From the NCBI GenBank assembly GCA_038093975.1, contig JBBPTG010000080.1, positions 55,866-119,865 on the forward strand: a stretch of DNA of 64,000 bases, written 5' to 3'. The translations under genes were made by a program, and so were the position numbers. Every line of letters begins with the position of its first letter. The stretch's first letter is position 1. A model generated the notes under the pieces. It was not told the DNA's origin. It did no database searches and saw only the letters and a list, made by a program, of their open reading frames with translations. The DNA comes from Chalciporus piperatus. Taxonomy: Eukaryota; Basidiomycota; Agaricomycetes; Boletales; Boletaceae. Below, in pieces: positions 9,846 to 21,519 of the stretch.

Positions 9846-12800
9846 TTGACCGGGATGGACTCAACAGCGACAAATGGCACCACCCGGACAACCTTCGACA
9901 TGCAGAAACAAAAGGCCGAAGCTCTCGCCATTTTGAACGGTCTCACGGGAAATGGCCACCTCGAACAGGAACCAACGATGGACCAACTCGAAATGGAGCT
10001 TCCTGTCGTGATGGATGGTCAGGTGCCGCTCGGGGAACTGCTCTCTAGAGTCGTGCAAGCGATCTATGCCGAACTGTCGGAATTGGCGGAAACGTGAGCA
10101 TACGTCGCGATCCTTGACGGGTGTGAGTTGACGGTTTGAGTCATTCAGGCTTCCGAACATGTCAGATGCTGCAAGAAAGCGGACGATCGCTGACTGGGTC
10201 GTGAAGACCAAGAAGCAGGTCGTCAAGTTGTACGCCGTCACGAAATGGGCACGGGACGCGGAAACCGTTCAGAGGTGCATGGTGAATGATTTCATTGTAT
10301 CGTTTATCGAATGCGGGTGCTCATCCAGATGTAGAACATCACTGCTTTCTTGATGAATCAGAATCAACAGTTCGAGGGCGTCATCCATGGCCTTACATAT
10401 GCAAGGGAAAGTTTGGATCCAGCCAGGTGAGGATACACTCCCTCTCACGTTCGACCATCTCTTACCCGACCACCAGACTTCGAAATCATGATCTTCTTAC
10501 CTCCCTAGACGTCCTCACCTCGGGGACGTACAAACGACTGCCATCAGGGATCAAGGTCGCATTATCCCCCCCTGTAATTACCAAACGGACTCATAGTATT
10601 GGCTACAGAAATCTATCATTCCTACACCACCCCTGATCGACGCAGAGGTAATCAAAGCCTTGAGCGACATGGAGGAGATCATGCGTTACCGTCTCCGCAT
10701 GACGGAAATAATCCCCGTGGAGATGTCTCAACATCGAATTGGTACTGTCACAAAATCTTTGTTTCTGTGTGAGGGCCCTGTTTGAAACCCCCTTTGTGAT
10801 CCAGCGAGTGGTAGAGTACACTTCGTCGTCCCGGGCTTGTTCGAAACCTCTGTTTGCTTGCGCGGAGCAGAGAAGGACGACGGTTGGTTCTTCGTCACAG
10901 TGAAGTTCCATATCACTGTGGGTGGAGACATGAGCGGGGCGGATGGTACGTGTTGCACAATGCGCATACATTCAGGCTGAGCTCTGGCGACTTTTAGAAT
11001 TTCCTCAGGAGCCCACTGGCGTACTCAAGCGCCATATCGCTGACGAGGCAGATGTCCGTATGGCATATTACTTACCCCTTCCTGAGCCGGTGGACGTTCC
11101 CCCTGGTGTCGAGGTCCCTGAAAAACCGAAGCTACCTGAGGGGACGGTTGACGCACCGTTGGTCCGACTGTACAACTTTCTTCGTGAGCATCCTTATCCG
11201 CACCCACGACTTCCTCTCTTACGACCTTGCTCGTAGAAATGATGTCTCTGACGTACCAACTCCAGATAATGAGGTATCAGGTCAGCTTGTCTCAGTCATA
11301 CCCGAACTCTGCTCACGATATACTTCATAGGCGGTGCGGATGTGCTCTCTTGGATGGGGCAAGTATTTAAAGGTCGAGATGTTGGACGGTAATAAGACAC
11401 TCACTGTGTCCTACTGGCTGTGAGCATCTTGACCTCTTGACTCATTCACAATTCACTTAGGTTGCATCGCAGGCGCCCTACTCCCACTATAGCTCCCGGA
11501 CGCCCACAGCCTCCTAATCGCCTAAAGCTACCCCCTCACGGAGGAACCCTCACCGTTTCCATCGTCGAAAATCGTGCCTCTCATAAAGCTGGCGGTGGAC
11601 CTGCTAGATCACCAGTGTCCCGTATGCTGGCTGATCTTCAACAAAGAGCGAAGCTTGGATCTGCACGACCGTCGGACGAGGTCGAGGGAGTCAAGTTCGA
11701 GGTCAAATGGGAGCCCATGAAAGGCACGCTGGGTGTCATCATCGATCCAGTCGAAAGCATGGCATCTATCGGGGAACTTTCCATTGTGAGTTCATTTCGC
11801 GGGCGATGGTTCAAGATTTACCCATTCTCTCCCCCTAGAATTCGAACAACCTCGATTTCGAGGCGTTGTTGCAGAGGGTGATTACGGAGCATGCGAGAGC
11901 CATCCTCAAAGTGTTCCAGTTCCAACTGCAACGAGGACCAACGCGTAACGTGTTTTCTCCGGAAGGCAAAGTCGTTCTTGACTCCCATGGTCAGTATCCC
12001 CCATCTGCGAATGAATGACATGCTAAAGGAGTCATTTTCCAACTCGAACAGATGGATATCACGTCCTTCGCGTTCATCTTTGTTCCGATGAAGTGGTTCT
12101 CGTCTCGATCGACACGAGAACTGGTCGGATGAACCTTCGAGACACTGGTGATCTGGCCGCTGCGGGTCGGGGACCTCGTTTCGCAATGATCTCGGATCGG
12201 TTGAACGAGAACCCTGTCATGTTGCTTGATATCCTGATCAGGTTGCGATTCAACGTGAGTCAGAAACGTTTTGGTACACGTACGTGAAAGTTGACCTCGA
12301 AACGTTCTTTGATCGAACAGACGATTACGGACCTCATCGAGCAGAAGGCGAATTACCTCGGGCTTCAAGTCTTCCGGACTCGAAATTTCTCGAAAGAGGG
12401 TATGTAGCATTCATCTTTTGATACTTGTTCGCTGCTCGTTCTGACGCACCGTTCCTCAGAGTTGCAAAAGCTGGGACCGTCGGCAAGAGGCACGATGTAC
12501 ATCAAACTGTCCAACTTCCCATCCCACTACCTCGTGATCGTGATCACAGAGGAAGACTTCCGATATGCACTCATCTCTGTGCAGGTGTTGCCCGATAGTA
12601 TGTTTGGTAACATGATCATGGAGGATATCGGATGGTTGGACGTTCGGCGTATACGGGGTGAGAAGGGACCACCCGAGGTTATCGTCGTGCCTCGTGTGGA
12701 AGATCCCCGGGTGGGTCAGAAGAGGAAGCGTCACTCTGCCGCGTTTGCTCATACCGGTCTACGAATGGAAGACAAGTGAGCGTCATCGCCCGATAACCCC

Positions 12801-14588
12801 CTCGTCCTGATATCTTACGCGAGATTTTCTAGCTTTCATCTCGAGACGCAGACTCTGCGGGAACTCTATGCGTATTGCTGGTAAGTGAGGCCTTGGACGC
12901 TACATCTACATCTAGTTATGCTCACGATCCCCCCCCCCCCCAGTGCTCGTGTTGCGTACACGAAAGTCGAGGCACAGTTCAAGCTTCGTGGTATTCCATA
13001 CACGCACGTCAACCCCACCAGCGCCCTCTCTCAATCTGCCCTCTCATACATGCAATCCTCCCTCGCCCGTTCCATCCCCGCTCTCTGCGTCCAGTCCTCG
13101 GACATCCTCTCCGGAGCTCCCGCTGCCGAAGCCGCGATGGCCAACATCCGCGTCATCCCTCTCAACTGGTGGTCCGATAAGAAAGCCCAAGTCGTCACCT
13201 GCGTCAAGTTGAAATACGTTCAACAACCCGTTGGGAAACGGGCTGCTGCGGGGAGGAGCACGAGCAGTAGTGGTAGTAGTAGTAACGATATCATCCGACC
13301 GTCCAAGAGAATCATTTATGATGCGACGGAGGCGGTGGTATCGTTTTTGTCCGAGGAGGTGGATACGTGCGTGGACGAGTTTTTGGAGGAGTGGGCGAGG
13401 GTGTCGAAGATGGTGGTGATCGCGCGAGAGGGTGAGTGGTTGTTGTGTGGGATCGATACTGTTTTGTTTAACTGACCATGGGTTGGGGTCGCGTAGTGGC
13501 GCAGATGGCGAAAGAAAAGAAGTGCAAGGACGTGAGGCTCCTTTCGTTCGATCTCCAGACGGTCGAGTTTGCTTATTCCGCGGTGAGTGTGCCCCTCCTG
13601 CTCGTGCTCGTGTCTTGCCCCCTTGTCACGGAGGTTTTTTCACTGACGAACCCTCAGGACTATACCGTGTCCATAAGCTGTGCTGATCAACTTTCTCCGA
13701 CGGGAGGCACGTTCGAGCTTCGGTTCTCGCGATGTGCACCATCGCTTGCGCCCTCGAATACGAATACGAACACGAACACGAACACGAACACGCTCGCACC
13801 TCCTCCGATCACGTCCATACAACTGCATCATCATCGGTATAACCCACACGAAGAAGCTGAACCGTACCTCCGCCAGGTACTTCGTCATGGTCCACTCGCA
13901 CCGTCGCTTCACCGCCTCGTGGCTCTCCTCCGCGATACGCTCCCTATCGCTGTCGAACTCGATCGCCTGGGCGACGAGCGTTTGCGAATAGGCATAGGCA
14001 ATGTTGGTGGTGGTAGCAGCAAAGGATCTTCGGACGAACCGTGGTTCGATACGTTTGTCAAGGGAATGGGATGGTGGCGGGTTCTCTATGGGGATCTCAG
14101 GTGCGTCGTCGGGGTCACGCCCACGTGGGGGGGGGGGGGGGGGGACAGGACTGCGCTTAAGCCTCGCTCATCGTTCCTTGCTTTGTAGACATGCGCTGGA
14201 TTTGAGATTAATGGCTGAGAAACGGATCGTCATCTTGGACGCGTCGCGGTCGCTCTTCCAAACCGGCTTATCTTCGTCTTTGCAGCCCTCCTCCTCCTCC
14301 TCCTCATTGCCGTCGTCGTCGTCGTCGTCGTCGTTCTCACAAGTCCCCTCGATCTTAGCGTCGGCGTCGGATCCAGAGGGCACTCTCGGACTCGAACCGA
14401 TTCCAGATTTCCGCGAGCTGGTGTTGGACGCTGTACGTGTGACCAGACCGCGTGTACCCGAAGGCGGTGTCCCCGCCAGCAGGCGAATCGCACCCATCGA
14501 CGTTGGGGTCATATGTGATGGGTCTACGGTCGGGCCTGTCATACGGGCGTTGCATGAGCGGGTGCTTAAAAAGCTGAGAGGTGGGTGA
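9846..14588 (+). CDS. MED14: Mediator complex subunit 14 (MED14/Rgr1)
   Basis: MED14 is the scaffold of the Mediator complex that links activators to RNA polymerase II. The start at 9846 gives MTGMDSTATNG; Met at 9855 is an alternative. The family's N-terminal signature is clear across the first intron: VPLGELLSRVVQAIYAELSE, then LPNMSDAARKRTIADWVVKT and VVKLYAVTKWARDAETVQRC. Further exons carry SGRVHFVVPGLFETSV, MMSLTYQLQIMRYQ and LGVIIDPVESM. The C-terminal exons (12885-14588) are less conserved and hold a low-complexity (NT)n run. The gene has a dozen or more short introns. The last codons read KKLRGG with stop at 14586-14588; an alternative splice from 14580 to an AG near 14758 would end at 14784 instead. 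Confidence 0.88.
13757..13792 (+). repeat. Coding microsatellite in MED14 (AATACG/AACACG units)
   Basis: AATACGAATACGAACACG and further AACACG hexamers encode alternating Asn-Thr. They lie in a poorly conserved spacer of MED14, so unit changes would keep frame. Confidence 0.7.
14127..14144 (+). repeat. Poly-G run of 18 in a MED14 intron
   Basis: Eighteen consecutive G lie between the exon ending GGGATCTCAG and the exon beginning ACATGCGCTGG. The run sits in the intron, so its length should not change the protein. Such runs are often mis-sized in sequencing. Confidence 0.75.
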
Positions 14589-14612
14589 ACTGGGATTCGG
14601 AGTGGGGTTCGG

Positions 14613-14652
14613 GGATTGGATTGGATTGGATTGGATTGGATTGGATTGGATT
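14613..14652 (+). repeat. GGATT pentanucleotide microsatellite, 8 units
   Basis: Eight perfect GGATT units lie just after the MED14 stop, in the 3' UTR or a terminal intron. Confidence 0.85.
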
Positions 14653-15017
14653 GTGACTTGGCGAGGGAAGGGGAGGGTTCTTTGGTTGGTATTCGTATGT
14701 TATGGAAAACATACCCCCCAGCGTTTGGCAGTGCGCCGATCGCTGATTTTTTTTCTAGTCGTTTTAATCGATACGGTCGCATAAAACTCGTTTCGGTGCC
14801 TCCCGATCCCGATTGAGAAAACACTTTGCTCTAATACAAGATAAGTATGTAGCGTACAACGCGCGCATTAAGTTTACAAGTCGCTACTCAAGTAGTCCAT
14901 AGGTACGAAACAAGACGAGCCTTACTGTACTGTCCAGAGATACAGCCACGGGGTACTAATCACAGAAGAAAGAGTCAACCGAAACGTACAAAAGAGAAAA
15001 TTGCGTCCGATATCTCG
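14653..15017. other. Convergent intergenic region
   Basis: This holds the 3' ends of MED14 and of the membrane-protein gene on the other strand. A T-rich run near 14748 precedes a possible splice acceptor or processing site. No gene is seen. Confidence 0.4.
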
Positions 15018-15855
15018 CTAAATGTCCTCGATGAATTTCGAGCCTGTAGGAGTCCAAACTGACGGATTAGATAAAGTAGAACGATGACGGTAATCAGGAG
15101 GGTGAGTATCATCATGGCTTTCGTCATCGGTGCTCGTGGCCTCTCTCGGAGAGCTCGAGGAGAGAGGCGACTGCGAACGCCCCAAATCGACTTTCAATGG
15201 GGATACGCTATGCGATGTGGGTGGTGATTCTTTTGAAAACGGGTCGATATAATGAGCGGGGATGAACCCGCTTCCCGTATCCGTATCCGACAACGGGGAC
15301 TCGACGACGCGAACGTTGTCCGGCCTAGTAGAGAGCGACTTCAACTGCCCTCCCCTGGTATGTCTTCCAACTTGAGGAGTATCTCCGCGATCTGAATCAG
15401 ACTCCCATTCGTCACCTGAACCAGCTCGAATCCAACCACGCCCACCTCGGCCGCCTCCGCCACCTGATGATTCATCACGACTGTTGTTATTCCACATGCG
15501 CTTGAACTTGTCTTTGAGACCGTTTACGAGGGCGAAAGAGGAGTGTGACATCGTTGAGTTGTCGTTGGCACGCTCTTCACGAGTGAGAGGGTACCGCTCT
15601 CTGCGGATGGCACGGTCTTGGTCTGTTGGTTCGTGATGACGAAGGAGGTAGAATACGGCTGCGCAGCATACGACGATGAGTACGCTGAGGGCTACCACGA
15701 GTCCGATGAATCCTGTGGGGCTTTTTAAGGTTCCGTTTGGTTAAGAAAGGATGGATTAAGGGTAACTCACCGCCTTGGGAGCCGTCTATCTCGGGGACTT
15801 GTCGTTTTCCGAGGTGAGTTTGAATGGGTGATCGTGGGACGGGTACGATGGGCAT
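15018..15855 (-). CDS. Single-pass membrane protein with long disordered cytosolic tail
   Basis: Exon 1 starts at 15855 (MPIVPVPRSPIQTHLGKRQV) and ends SQGG. A short intron follows, and the second exon enters a hydrophobic segment, FIGLVVALSVLIVVCCAAVF, followed by a basic stop-transfer (RHHEP, RRER). The remaining 200 or so residues are hydrophilic, with a poly-Gly patch and many Ser/Asp/Pro, ending KFIEDI at 15018. Such one-TM proteins with a Ser-rich tail are common and uncharacterised in basidiomycetes. If the start is right, only about 30 residues precede the membrane span. No enzymatic motif is seen. Part of its 5' region is duplicated at 16.75 kb. Confidence 0.6.
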
Positions 15856-15994
15856 AGTAGTGGGCGTTCGACGGCGTCACGGAGGGTTATGAGAGACTCT
15901 AAAAAAAGGGCATTCGAGGGTGCTTTTTGGAGGAAGGTGAGGTGATCTAGGGTGATCTTCAGAGGGCCTCGCGATAAGCACGATGTGAGAGCAT
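15838..15994 (+). repeat. Duplicated block, copy 1 (covers start of membrane-protein gene)
   Basis: Blocks GGGTACGATGGGCATAGT, GAGAGACTCTAAAA, GGGTGATCTTCA and GCACGATG(T/C)GAGAGCAT recur in the same order and strand at 16750-16874. Copy 1 contains about 35 extra bases. It covers the start codon and promoter of the gene that begins at 15855. Confidence 0.8.
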
Positions 15995-16749
15995 GACAAA
16001 AGTGTCAGTGGGTCCAGGACAAACCGGGTAATTACAAGTTAGGAGCACGCGCAGCTTACATACGGATTCCGCGACATTGCAAAAGTACCATCAAGTTGAT
16101 CAAATAGTCGAGTAAATCAATGATAGCAAACTCAGATAGATCTGATCATTTCTGACGCTATGTACGAACGGAGACAACCCGGGACCGAAAGTTGATTTCG
16201 GCGGAGGATAGGAAGCTTAAGATTCGTTACAGGACTGCTACGGGCTCACGAAGTCGTCGAACAGCAACATACAACGCTCGCGCAGACAAACAGCTATCCA
16301 GCATCTCGGAGCAGCTCTCCATACACATCCTCGGGTGCATCACGATCCCCAATTTGCCACATCGTGGCAATCACGCTGCGATCTCCTGCAGGCAGCGTTC
16401 ACGCAGCCAAATGGACAGCCTCCTCTGACAGCCTTTTGTCTCCGGTCGCGGTTTGACATGCAGAGAGGAAGGCGAGGCCGCCGCGGGGACGAGACAGCTT
16501 GATGATGTCAGATAGTTTCAGACGGCGATGATCTGCGAGGACAAGTCCGGTCGTGCGAGGTCTTGAATGCCGGACACGCAGAGTGGACCCATTCGGACTC
16601 GGTTATCTTATCGAGCACGTCTTCGACTGTACCGTTGGATTCGACGAGGCGGATGTGGGGAGAAGAGGCTGTCGAGGACGGTTTTAATAGTATATTTCAT
16701 TTCTGGTCACACAGGCTCTTCCGGACGGTGGTTGCTGGGGGGTCCTAAG
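15995..16749. other. Intergenic, no supported gene
   Basis: This separates the two copies of the duplicated block. The frames here (16192-16428, 16563-16748) are short and have no recognised domain. Confidence 0.4.
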
Positions 16750-16874
16750 ATGGGTACGATGGGCATAGTGGACATTCAACGGAGTCGCAGAGGGTTAGGA
16801 GAGACTCTAAAATGGCATTCGATGAGCGAGGGTGATCTTCAAAGGGCCTCACGATAAGCACGATGCGAGAGCAT
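16750..16874 (+). repeat. Duplicated block, copy 2 (orphan promoter and start codon)
   Basis: This is the diverged copy of 15838-15994. On the minus strand it still contains an ATGCCCATCGTACCCATC-like start, but the frame is not followed by the membrane gene. It lies directly upstream of the CK1 kinase and may be part of its promoter. Confidence 0.75.
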
Positions 16875-16939
16875 TTGGTTCAAAGCCCCTCTTGAGCGCA
16901 CCAACCACTTCGAATTGACTTACTTACATCACACTTATC

Positions 16940-18264
16940 ATGGCGATTTGCCCTACTGGTAAGCTGAGATACACGCTCGCACCTCGCGGTAAAGCAATAG
17001 TCGGAAGGGGTGCCTTTGTGAGCTCTAGATGGTCTTCCCATGGCTCACGTCACTAAGCAATGAACAGGGCATCGTGTACAGGGCAACTGATGACGGGTCT
17101 GGTGAAACCGTGGCCCTCAAGAAATCGCGGGTCTCTAGGACAGTTATGCGACCCACTCTTCGACACGAGACCCGTTTACTGGAATTGCTCAAGGGTCAAG
17201 CTGCTATTCCCGTCGTATACGGATACGGACATTTGGAGCATTTCGAGTACATGTCTATGGAGCTTTTGGGACCAAGCATCGCAGAGCTGCAGAAGGATGG
17301 TGCCGGTGTCATGGTGAAGACCGTCCTTCGCATCGTGGATCAAGTGGTGTGTTGAATCTGAATCCAGCTTGATCCATGCAATATATACTGAACGGCGTGA
17401 CGTGCGTAGCTTGCAGCGTTGCAGCACATCCATTCTTTCGGCATTGTGCATCGCGACATCAAACCCGAGAACCTTCTTTGCGCACTTGACAATCCGTCCA
17501 CGATCAAACTCGTCGACTTTGGTATCTCCAAGCCTTTTGCCCGTGACCAGTCGGTTGCTCGGAGCAAGTACGATCCATTCAAGGACCGTCGACCCATCGT
17601 CGGATCACTTTACTGGGCAAGTTTGAACTCTCATAACGGACAAGGTCGGTGTATAATCATGCGCCTTGCGGAGGCATCACCTTTCTAATCTACTTATCGC
17701 GCCACAGATCTTGCTCCACGCGATGACATCGAGTCCTTGGCCCTCATCGCCCTTTTCCTTCTCCGCGGAAACTTGCCCTGGAAACCTCGTCCACGGGTGG
17801 AATGTCGATTACTCTCACAGGAGATCGTCCGGGTCATAAAATCGGCGTGCTTAGGCCCGGATTTATTTGCCGGCTTTCCGAGCGAATTCGCCGCGCTTTT
17901 TACTCACAGCCGCTCCCTGGCATTCGCTCAGCTTCCCGACCATGGTGCACTCAGGGACTCGTTCGCGGGTCTAGCTGACAGGCTGGGCTTCTCTGTCGAT
18001 AATGGATCACTCGACTGGACACCTTGCTACCCCGAAACTACCAACCCAATTTTGGACGAACCCTCGGTCTCGATTCCTGATCAAGACAAGGACGGTGGCG
18101 GCGGGGGCGACAATCATCTCTTGGAGCCTGGCAGTTATTTTGAGGGGGACGTTGACATGTGGGAACCCCAAAGGGAGCGAGACAAGGACGTGACCTTGCC
18201 TACAGAGCAGGAGGTCGAACTCGATAGCATCACCCCGCTGATCGAAGAAGTGCAAAGGAAATGA
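16940..18264 (+). CDS. CK1-type serine/threonine protein kinase
   Basis: The start at 16940 gives [20 protein letters not shown], with the glycine loop VGRGAF joined across the first intron to [12 protein letters not shown]. The VALKKS lysine follows. [13 protein letters not shown] is the CK1-like hinge. The catalytic loop [18 protein letters not shown] and then [14 protein letters not shown] with [20 protein letters not shown] correspond to the casein-kinase-1 family, whose usual forms are LPRDDLESLGY and FLRGSLPW. Here the last reads LLRGNLPW. The C-terminal tail is acidic, ending EEVQRK at 18264. There are three introns. The catalytic residues are intact. The sequence is divergent from core CK1-delta/epsilon, and the substrate is unknown. 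Confidence 0.85.
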
Positions 18265-18765
18265 ACCATTGGGGGTCTCCAGTACTAGCCGACCTAATAA
18301 ACAATATGAAAGTCGATAAGGGAAGATTCAAGTCATGCCATTCCTGTGATTCATGTTGGAGGCTCACTCTCAGCTTGTGCTCCTGCTCCCGCTCCCAGTG
18401 ATGGCATGGCAATGCCACACGTCTTCACCTACATGACGAGCGACTGAACAGTGGTAATGAAGGATTCGAGACAGTCCGTTCGCTGGATATCGCGATTCCC
18501 AGGCTGGAGGATCGACAATGAAAAGATGACGAAATTTCATGTATTTTCTCGCACTGCCAAGTCTAGTAAAAATGACAATGCTGAACAAATCACTATCTAT
18601 TGAGCGGGCCGCGAATTGACACCACTGGCCTTCCTTGTCGACCAGTTGAAACTGCAAGTAACTTATCTGACAGGGTAACCTGGTGTGCTAGTCTCAGATT
18701 CCCCCGTGACAGAACAAGATGATCAGTGTACTCGGAACTATGATCATCTGAGTCATCTGGGTCGT
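18265..18765. other. Convergent intergenic region with homology to bases 176-300
   Basis: It lies between the kinase stop and the LRR gene stop. Bases 18680-18765 (minus strand) match the DNA after the partial paralogue at the left window edge, including the acidic-coding GATGAC-rich stretch. No other gene is seen. Confidence 0.5.
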
Positions 18766-19839
18766 CTACATCATCTCGAGCTTGTCGTTGACACCATACC
18801 AGACTACATCCCACTCTTCGTACCCAGAAAATTGCTCCGCAGACCAATGTGCGAAGACCGTCTCCACAGACGGAAGATGTGTAGAAATAAATCGCGCCAC
18901 GATTCCTGAATCATCGATTGGAGAATTCATGAACGTGAGAGTTGTGAGGGTAGTGTTGCAGATGGCGGCATCCGCGTCTTGGGGAACCTGCCTAGCATCA
19001 ACAGACAGGGCAAGCTCTTGAAGCTGTTGGCAAGATCCAACCAAATACAGAACTCCATGGAGAGTTGAATGATTAACCAACGGCCACGATGCCGCCCAGC
19101 AAGTTATCTCCAAGATCTCGAGAGACCGAATACAACCCAAAGCGGCTAACTGGTGATCGTTGATGGAGATATTACCCAGATCGATCACGAGTGTCTCCAG
19201 GCAACGGAAGGATGTGAGAAGAGAGGGGAGGTTAGAGGATAGATGGCCAGGTGTGAGGTGACTACTCCAACGCTGTGTGAGTCGGATTGTCTGCAGGGAA
19301 TCGGCATGTCCAGAAGACGCCAGTGCTTTGAAGAACGCATCTACCCTGGAAGCAGTGGGTCGATCGCCGCCAATGGAAACCTCAATGTAGTCGAACGCCT
19401 GGTGAGAAGGTCGTAGTAAATTGGTGACAAAGTTGAGATCCCAGACCCGCAGCGCAACATTCTTACTATGGCGAAATGGAATGTCGGTGGGTCCCAACGA
19501 GGTTTCAAGTGGTGTCGATTGATTGCGGAGAACTGCTGCGGAGAGCACTATGGGCAAGGAAGAGAGGGAAAGATTTTCGAAGGTGATGTGATCGATGAAG
19601 GCTTGCAGGGAGGCGTGCTGGAGGTTCTTGAAGCGAGAGAGGTCAGGGATATGGTGTAGGATTTGTAGGGGGTCATCGCGCCTCCCTCTATTGGGTCTTG
19701 CTTCGAATATGAAGTGTATGAGATTCGGACAGATTTGATGCAAGTCCCGGAGAAATGCCTGTACTCCGTCGATCCTTTTAGAGAAGAAAAGTTCCAGAGA
19801 GGTGACTTGGGGAGTAAGCAGGCCAGCAAGTGTGGACAT
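18766..19839 (-). CDS. Leucine-rich-repeat / F-box-like protein
   Basis: A single uninterrupted frame of 357 residues starts MSTLAGLLTPQVTSLELFF and ends NDKLEMM. It contains irregular leucine-rich strands, for example FRCLETLVIDLGNISI, SLEILEITCWAAS and LQELALSVDARQ, in the style of Agaricomycete F-box/LRR families. No F-box is visible at the N-terminus. Either the gene starts further upstream beyond what can be joined, or the copy lost its F-box. The region upstream is AT-rich and repeat-like, which favours truncation. A paralogue is cut off at the left edge of the window (2-175). The role would be substrate recognition for an SCF ubiquitin ligase if an F-box existed; this is inference. Confidence 0.6.
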   Translation of the reverse strand: MSTLAGLLTPQVTSLELFFSKRIDGVQAFLRDLHQICPNLIHFIFEARPNRGRRDDPLQILHHIPDLSRFKNLQHASLQAFIDHITFENLSLSSLPIVLSAAVLRNQSTPLETSLGPTDIPFRHSKNVALRVWDLNFVTNLLRPSHQAFDYIEVSIGGDRPTASRVDAFFKALASSGHADSLQTIRLTQRWSSHLTPGHLSSNLPSLLTSFRCLETLVIDLGNISINDHQLAALGCIRSLEILEITCWAASWPLVNHSTLHGVLYLVGSCQQLQELALSVDARQVPQDADAAICNTTLTTLTFMNSPIDDSGIVARFISTHLPSVETVFAHWSAEQFSGYEEWDVVWYGVNDKLEMM

Positions 19840-20682
19840 GGGTACAGTGGCAGGCCATACCGGAGTTTTGTTGCATTAAAAGACAGTAGTTACAGTGTGA
19901 ATCTATTGCAACTTTGCCTGTCATTACTGTGCTCTGGGTATCCAATACAATTTATTGCAACATGTCTTGCAATGCATTTGGTTGGTCCGCTTTTTTAGTT
20001 ACATAAGCATTCCAGGGTCCCAGGCACAGAAAAGAAGCATGACATCAGTGCCCATATTGGAAACCTCCTAGATTATATGTTTTACAGGCTTCCCCCTTCA
20101 GTTCAGCTGCTTTCCCTGCCTGTATACATGATCAGAAGGTAGAGACATGCTATATGTACTATATTAGATTATTCCCACCGCTTATTTGATGTTTTGAAAG
20201 CCCCTGTAAGGGAATATACCAGTATAGGGGGAGAAAACAAAAACATAACCGCATTTTTGACATATTGAGGGTATGGGTCTATAGAGTACATACCCAAACA
20301 CCCTTCATATATAGTTAGAACATATAACAAGCCCAAGTGGCTGGGATAGAAGCTGGTGAAGTTATGACATATTCTCCTCCTGACCCTCTTCTGGCTCTTG
20401 GAAGCTGTACTGATCCTGGGTCGACTCAGTGAGGTATGGAGGTCCATCAGACCACTATAGCCCTGAGTTCTATCATTACACACCCTCTCCAGAGGTCTCT
20501 GAACTCTTCCAGTACGCTTTTTTCACCTTTTGTATGACAGGGGTATAGAAAGTGCCCTATGGAATATATGTTAAGGGCGACTATCTAGCCCTCTAGTATT
20601 CATTGGGGGATATTTCTCCATACTTTGTTGAGTCCATCAAGTGAGAATTGAAGCAGGAAAGCGTGATTTAAACATATAAGAA
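19840..20682. other. AT-rich, CpG-poor stretch without genes
   Basis: Compared with its neighbours this segment is rich in A/T and TG/CA and almost free of CG. It has no coding frame of note. This composition fits old methylated repeat DNA, but I could not recognise a repeat family or terminal repeats. Confidence 0.5.
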
Positions 20683-20864
20683 GTGTGGGAAATGAATTCG
20701 AGATTTAGGAGACTTTGCAAAACATATGGAAAATACAACATTGTGGCTTCCACATCATAGCTAGCAACACTCTAGGTTGTTGCTAGCTATGATGTGGAAG
20801 CCACAATGTTGTATTTTCCATATGTTTTGCAAAGTCTCCTAAATCTCGAATTCATTTCCCACAC
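20683..20864. repeat. Perfect palindrome, 86-bp arms with 10-bp loop
   Basis: The left arm 20683-20768 (GTGTGGGAAATGAATTCGAG...) is an exact reverse complement of 20779-20864. The loop is ACTCTAGGTT. The right arm ends immediately at the outer end of the Ngaro element (TCGTGGCTTCC at 20865). Confidence 0.9.
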
Positions 20865-21023
20865 TCGTGGCTTCCTTGTCGTGGGAAAGGTGGAGAGGAT
20901 AGAAAGACACCTGCTGGTGTTGGGTTCGTCCGGATAAGGCTGACCTGTCCACCTGGCCGGAGATCCGGACCGGGTGACAGAGTGGCAATACCGATCGAGG
21001 GCCGGGTGGCGACGAGACCACCC
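20865..21023 (-). repeat. Split direct repeat B2 (159 bp), outer 3' end
   Basis: It is identical to 21234-21392. Confidence 0.9.
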
Positions 21024-21122
21024 GCAGCAGATGCCCACAAAAAGGGAAAAGCGCAAAGCGCGGGAGGGTGGGACGCGAGATAGAGGTAGGAAGGTGGAGT
21101 ATGAGATAGAGAGATGGCGGTG

Positions 21123-21235
21123 AAGGAGAACCAACGGAGATCAAGACATATGGGGATCGGCGTGAACCGAAACCCGACACTGCACGAGTCTCGGCTCTGT
21201 CCGAGCTCGTGCCTCGCCCTCAGATCCTCATACTC
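21123..21235 (-). repeat. Split direct repeat A2 (113 bp)
   Basis: It is identical to 26521-26633 and abuts B1, sharing the junction bases TC. A further short match (CGCGAGATAGAGGTA) lies beyond it in both copies. Confidence 0.9.
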
Positions 21236-21392
21236 GTGGCTTCCTTGTCGTGGGAAAGGTGGAGAGGATAGAAAGACACCTGCTGGTGTTGGGTTCGTCC
21301 GGATAAGGCTGACCTGTCCACCTGGCCGGAGATCCGGACCGGGTGACAGAGTGGCAATACCGATCGAGGGCCGGGTGGCGACGAGACCACCC
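21234..21392 (-). repeat. Split direct repeat B1 (159 bp)
   Basis: It is identical to 20865-21023 and lies just downstream of the recombinase gene. Confidence 0.9.
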
Positions 21393-21519
21393 AGGAACCG
21401 ACAGGACGAAGGACGCGGCGAGGAGACGCAACCCAGGCCACCAGGACGAGGACGGAGAGAGGGACACAATGGTGTATCAAAATAAATGTATCAAACAAAC
21501 AAAAATGAGGTACACACTA

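Noticed and set aside
20852..21469. 205-codon frame across the split repeats of the Ngaro element
   Set aside because: It reads through two repeat copies and shows the same peptide twice; it is a by-product of the B and A repeats, not a gene.
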